Assembly (NCBI GenBank): GCA_965178125.1
Contig: OZ237758.1
Span: 434,001-498,000, forward strand
Direction of reading: 5' to 3'
DNA: 64,000 bases
Origin: Bilabrum cf. latius
Taxonomy: Eukaryota > Bigyra: Bicosoecida > Bigyra > Bicosoecida
Part shown: positions 61,801 through 64,000 of the stretch, in pieces
Layout: every line of letters begins with the position of its first letter
Numbering within the stretch: the stretch's first letter is position 1
Program-made: the position numbers and the translations under genes
The notes under the pieces: generated by a model
Databases searched by the model: none
What the model was told of the DNA's origin: nothing
What the model saw: only the letters and a program-made list of their open reading frames with translations

Positions 61801-64000
61801 GCCATGCCATCAACGGTAGCAGTACCGAGGCCATCAGGGGTGGTTTCTGAAAGGGCATAGCCTCGGTCAGGCCCAGGCTCCATGGCCCTGTCAACCGACG
61901 ACAACAACGCAGCGTCAGTTCTAATTACTTGACGACTAGCTATTGCAGCCATCTGCAGGTCTACGCCAGACCCGTACGGCACGGTGAGGTTCAGCTCGGC
62001 TGCGACAGGAATCCACATGGCGCACACTGCCATTCGGGTCTGCAAATCACAGTAAATATCAGATGTGTCATTCAAATTCGTGCTGTTGAGCGGCAAGCTG
62101 CCGCAGTCAGCATCGAACACAGCGGTCCCGTTCGGCTGCTTCGGCCCTCGAGGCTAGCGGCTCTCCCAATAGGCCTCCCGCCCCAGCAGCGATGCATCCG
62201 TGCGAGGAACTTCGATCATTTCGTCCGAGGCCACCTATTTGGTCGTGCAATCTTCGACACCGAGCTAAGCCAGATACACCACTGTCTTAGTTTGCCCATT
62301 TATGCTTCCGGTGTACGAATACCCATTTGAGCCTGAGGGATCGAACCGGAGCCGGCGCGTCTCCCTGCTGTACTGCATCTCAGAGTCGAAGAATGCCTGT
62401 CCGCCTTCATCAATCTCGCACGAACCTATTAAGTACTAGTACTCAACAGAGTCTTTGCTTCTTGCGATCCGCCTAGAGCCTTGATAATGTCGAAGTGTGT
62501 CATCTCGGATGCTCTTATAGACATTGTGCTGTCGGAGCCACCAAGAGGTGAAAGGTTGCGGCACCTAGACCTCTAAATACTCGCAGCGCGCGTCCAGATA
62601 GACGACATCATGGTCATTTTGTAGAACACGCTCGCGACTTCGTGGGAACCCGGGTATAATCGGTCTTCGACTATCGGTGGAGGTGGTCGATGGAGTGGGA
62701 GTTGCGCTTCTGGTGCTTGTGGTCGATGGAGTGGGAGTTGCGCTTCTGGTGCTTGTGGTCGATGGAGTGGGAGTTGCGCTTCTGGTGCTTGTGGTCGATG
62801 GAGTGGGAGTTGCGCTGCTGGTGCTAGTGGTCGACGGGGTGACACTGGGAGTCGTAGACGGCGAAGCAGAGGGCTTAATAGCTCTGTACCTGCACGACAC
62901 TTGCATCCTGTCGATCACGGCAGGCACAAACTTGGTCCCGAGGTTAAAGTCGTCCTGCAGACGAGCGTATCGAGCCGCCCGTGCCTCACAAGCCCGGCTT
63001 GGAACGTGCCGCACAACCCGCTAAAAGACTACTTTAACGGTTTCTGCATCACCCGCTCCATCCGCGAGACGGAATCCAAGACTGGCAGCGTTGACAGCCC
63101 CGAGAGCGGGCGCCGGACCCGGTCCAGGCCGAGGAGAAGCTGCAGGCTCTTGCGCTTGCAGGAACTCTTGGACGTAGGTTGCCGTGTTGCTCTGCCTCGA
63201 TTCTTGCGGCAGGTCAGGCGGGCCGAGAATACCGTGCAACGCCTGAGCTCCATCGATGGCCTTGTTCCCGTCCCAGGCTGCCCCAGCCACCGTGAGGCCT
63301 CGAGACACGCTTTCTGAAAGAGCTACCAGAGGGATCTCCAGTTCAGCCGTGCTGCCAATTGCTGGACCAGATCCGGCTTGTGAAAGCACCGTGCTCCCCA
63401 CGGTAAGGGCACTGTCATCGTCCAGCGTAGCGCTGCTGTTGATGGTTCCGGACCGAATCTTCGTTCGAACCGCAGGGACATGCTCTGGCAGAATGGGCCA
63501 CATTGCCAAGGAGTTCGACGATGGCAGGAATTGCCTGTGGTGAGCTGCTCGATGCACAATTTCACCGACTCCAAGACCCAACAGAGCCAGCGCCCCACTG
63601 CCTCGAAGCTGGATAGAACCGCCGCCTTCGTACGGCTGCTAAACATCTCGCTGCTGTGCCAGTCGCCCCAAGGCGAACGGCTCCACGGCAAATCTCGTTG
63701 AACCAGCTGGAACGTGCAATCGCCATGAATTAGCAGCTGCCATCAGAAAACCAACACTTGCGATAGGGTCGCCGAGCCGGGAGGCCGAGCCTCGATCGAA
63801 CGCCATCCGGATTTGCCGCTCGGTATTTAGGCGTGACTGCCGGAAGCTGGCTCGCTTTCCAGTTTGAGTGGCTACTAGCAGGGGCGGAGTGCGGATCATT
63901 AGAGCCGCGGGGTGAACAAGGTAGTTACTCCCGTTCGTAGCAGCGACCACTACTGGCTGGGGAGGTGCACCGGTACTGTTGTCTGACGCAACGACGTGAC
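49809..64000 (-). CDS. Second giant IPT/FN3 polytopic membrane protein, N-terminus off the right edge
   Basis: At least 4,730 codons in a single frame with about 32 TAGs and no TAA or TGA before TAA at 49809-49811. Order from the N-terminal side: unassigned ectodomain (64000-62850), Ser/Thr/Pro mucin-like 12-residue repeats, a large ectodomain with IPT/TIG domains ('LPPGAGKDIQIRVQL', 'ITGEGFGVSPSDLSLLTVGG') and N-glycosylation-rich Ser/Thr/Asn linker near 59200-59600, an FN3-like domain near 57200-56650, a Cys-rich region ('CLPCPTGAVCGGMG', 'CAEGHKGVLCQKCEIGY'), TMs from about 55750, a cytosolic tandem repeat at 54595-54762, further TMs (53650-53050 and 51420-51080), and a long basic Ser/Gly-rich tail ending Lys-rich. 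Same C-terminal architecture as the giant gene at 22387-31740. Function unknown; receptor or channel-like is inference. Confidence 0.9.
54595..54762 (-). repeat. Four tandem 42-bp repeats in coding sequence
   Basis: Four nearly identical 42-bp units encode a 14-residue unit (GPKYGGSSRTHGTS) in a cytosolic, Ser/Gly/Arg-rich loop. Near-perfect DNA identity implies recent expansion or ongoing homogenisation. Confidence 0.95.
59640..59695 (-). repeat. Pro-Thr/Ser coding low-complexity run
   Basis: GGGCTTGGGGTC-type repeat encoding PTPSPSPTPSP, a mucin-like extracellular linker. Confidence 0.8.
62683..62826 (-). repeat. Four tandem 36-bp repeats in coding sequence
   Basis: Four copies of a 36-bp unit encoding a 12-residue Ser/Thr/Pro-rich repeat (SATPTPSTTSTR), with a diverged fifth copy after 62826. 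Likely O-glycosylated stalk. Confidence 0.93.

Noticed and set aside
62335-62350. B-box-like GGTTCGATCCC on the minus strand
   Set aside because: It lies in the coding frame of the giant gene and has no tRNA fold around it.
54595-62826. CRISPR-like arrays
   Set aside because: The repeats are head-to-tail with no unique spacers and lie in frame within a coding sequence.
1-64000. Many short separate ORFs or a cluster of pseudogenes
   Set aside because: Successive pieces share one frame, are broken only by TAG (never TAA or TGA), and domains such as MFS, IPT, FG-GAP and RRM run straight across the breaks.
1-64000. UAG read as leucine (as in one rhizarian and some organelles)
   Set aside because: TAG sits at the conserved GLUT Gln, aligns with CAA and CAG in repeats and paralogues, occurs at polar coiled-coil positions, and forms poly-Gln-like runs.
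1-64000. Programmed stop-codon readthrough instead of reassignment
   Set aside because: About 127 sites, up to 32 per gene and three in a row, would leave almost no full-length protein, and no gene ends in TAG.
1-64000. Organellar or bacterial DNA
   Set aside because: Spliceosomal introns, myristoylated EF-hand and RING proteins, MRD1 and long intergenic spacers indicate a nuclear genome.

Overview
The window is nuclear DNA of a GC-rich, gene-dense unicellular eukaryote. Five genes carry canonical GT-AG spliceosomal introns, and the gene content is eukaryotic: MRD1/RBM19, peroxisomal-type acyl-CoA oxidase, a GLUT-like transporter, an N-myristoylated RING ligase, and giant FG-GAP/IPT membrane proteins. 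The mix fits a free-living protist. I cannot name the lineage; giant IPT membrane proteins make a SAR-type protist a guess.

The central observation is that TAG is a sense codon here while TGA and TAA still stop. Read with a standard code, most of the window looks like a litter of short ORFs. Read with TAG as sense, the same sequence collapses into 13 long genes covering roughly 90% of the window. By hand I count about 127 in-frame TAGs and no in-frame TAA or TGA in about 19,000 codons. Of the 12 gene ends inside the window, 10 are TGA, 2 are TAA and none is TAG. Several independent alignments (a conserved GLUT glutamine, internal IPT repeats, two paralogous membrane proteins, coiled-coil positions, a TAG-TAG-TAG run) point to UAG = glutamine.

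Layout, left to right: GLUT-like sugar transporter (-, cut by the left edge); large disordered unknown protein (+); MRD1-type five-RRM rRNA-processing protein (-, 3 exons); PLP aminotransferase (+, 3 exons); Cys-rich single-pass membrane protein (-, 3 exons); EF-hand calcium sensor (+, 3 exons); acyl-CoA oxidase (-, 2 exons); AlkB-type dioxygenase (+); a 2.2-kb gene-poor interval with short repeats; a 3,117-residue FG-GAP/IPT/FN3 polytopic membrane protein (+); coiled-coil protein (-); MGRN1/LOG2-like RING E3 (+); a 3,497-residue HEAT-like protein ending in endocytic-adaptor motifs (+); and a second giant IPT/FN3 membrane protein (-, at least 4,730 residues, N-terminus beyond the right edge).

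Genes are packed head-to-head or tail-to-tail with 100-460 bp between them. All introns found lie near gene 5' ends. All nine begin GTRAG, and eight of nine end in CGCAG (the ninth in TGCAG). The giant TAG-rich genes are intronless. No operon logic applies; the neighbours do not form one pathway. The two giant IPT proteins are diverged paralogues sharing the same C-terminal membrane architecture.
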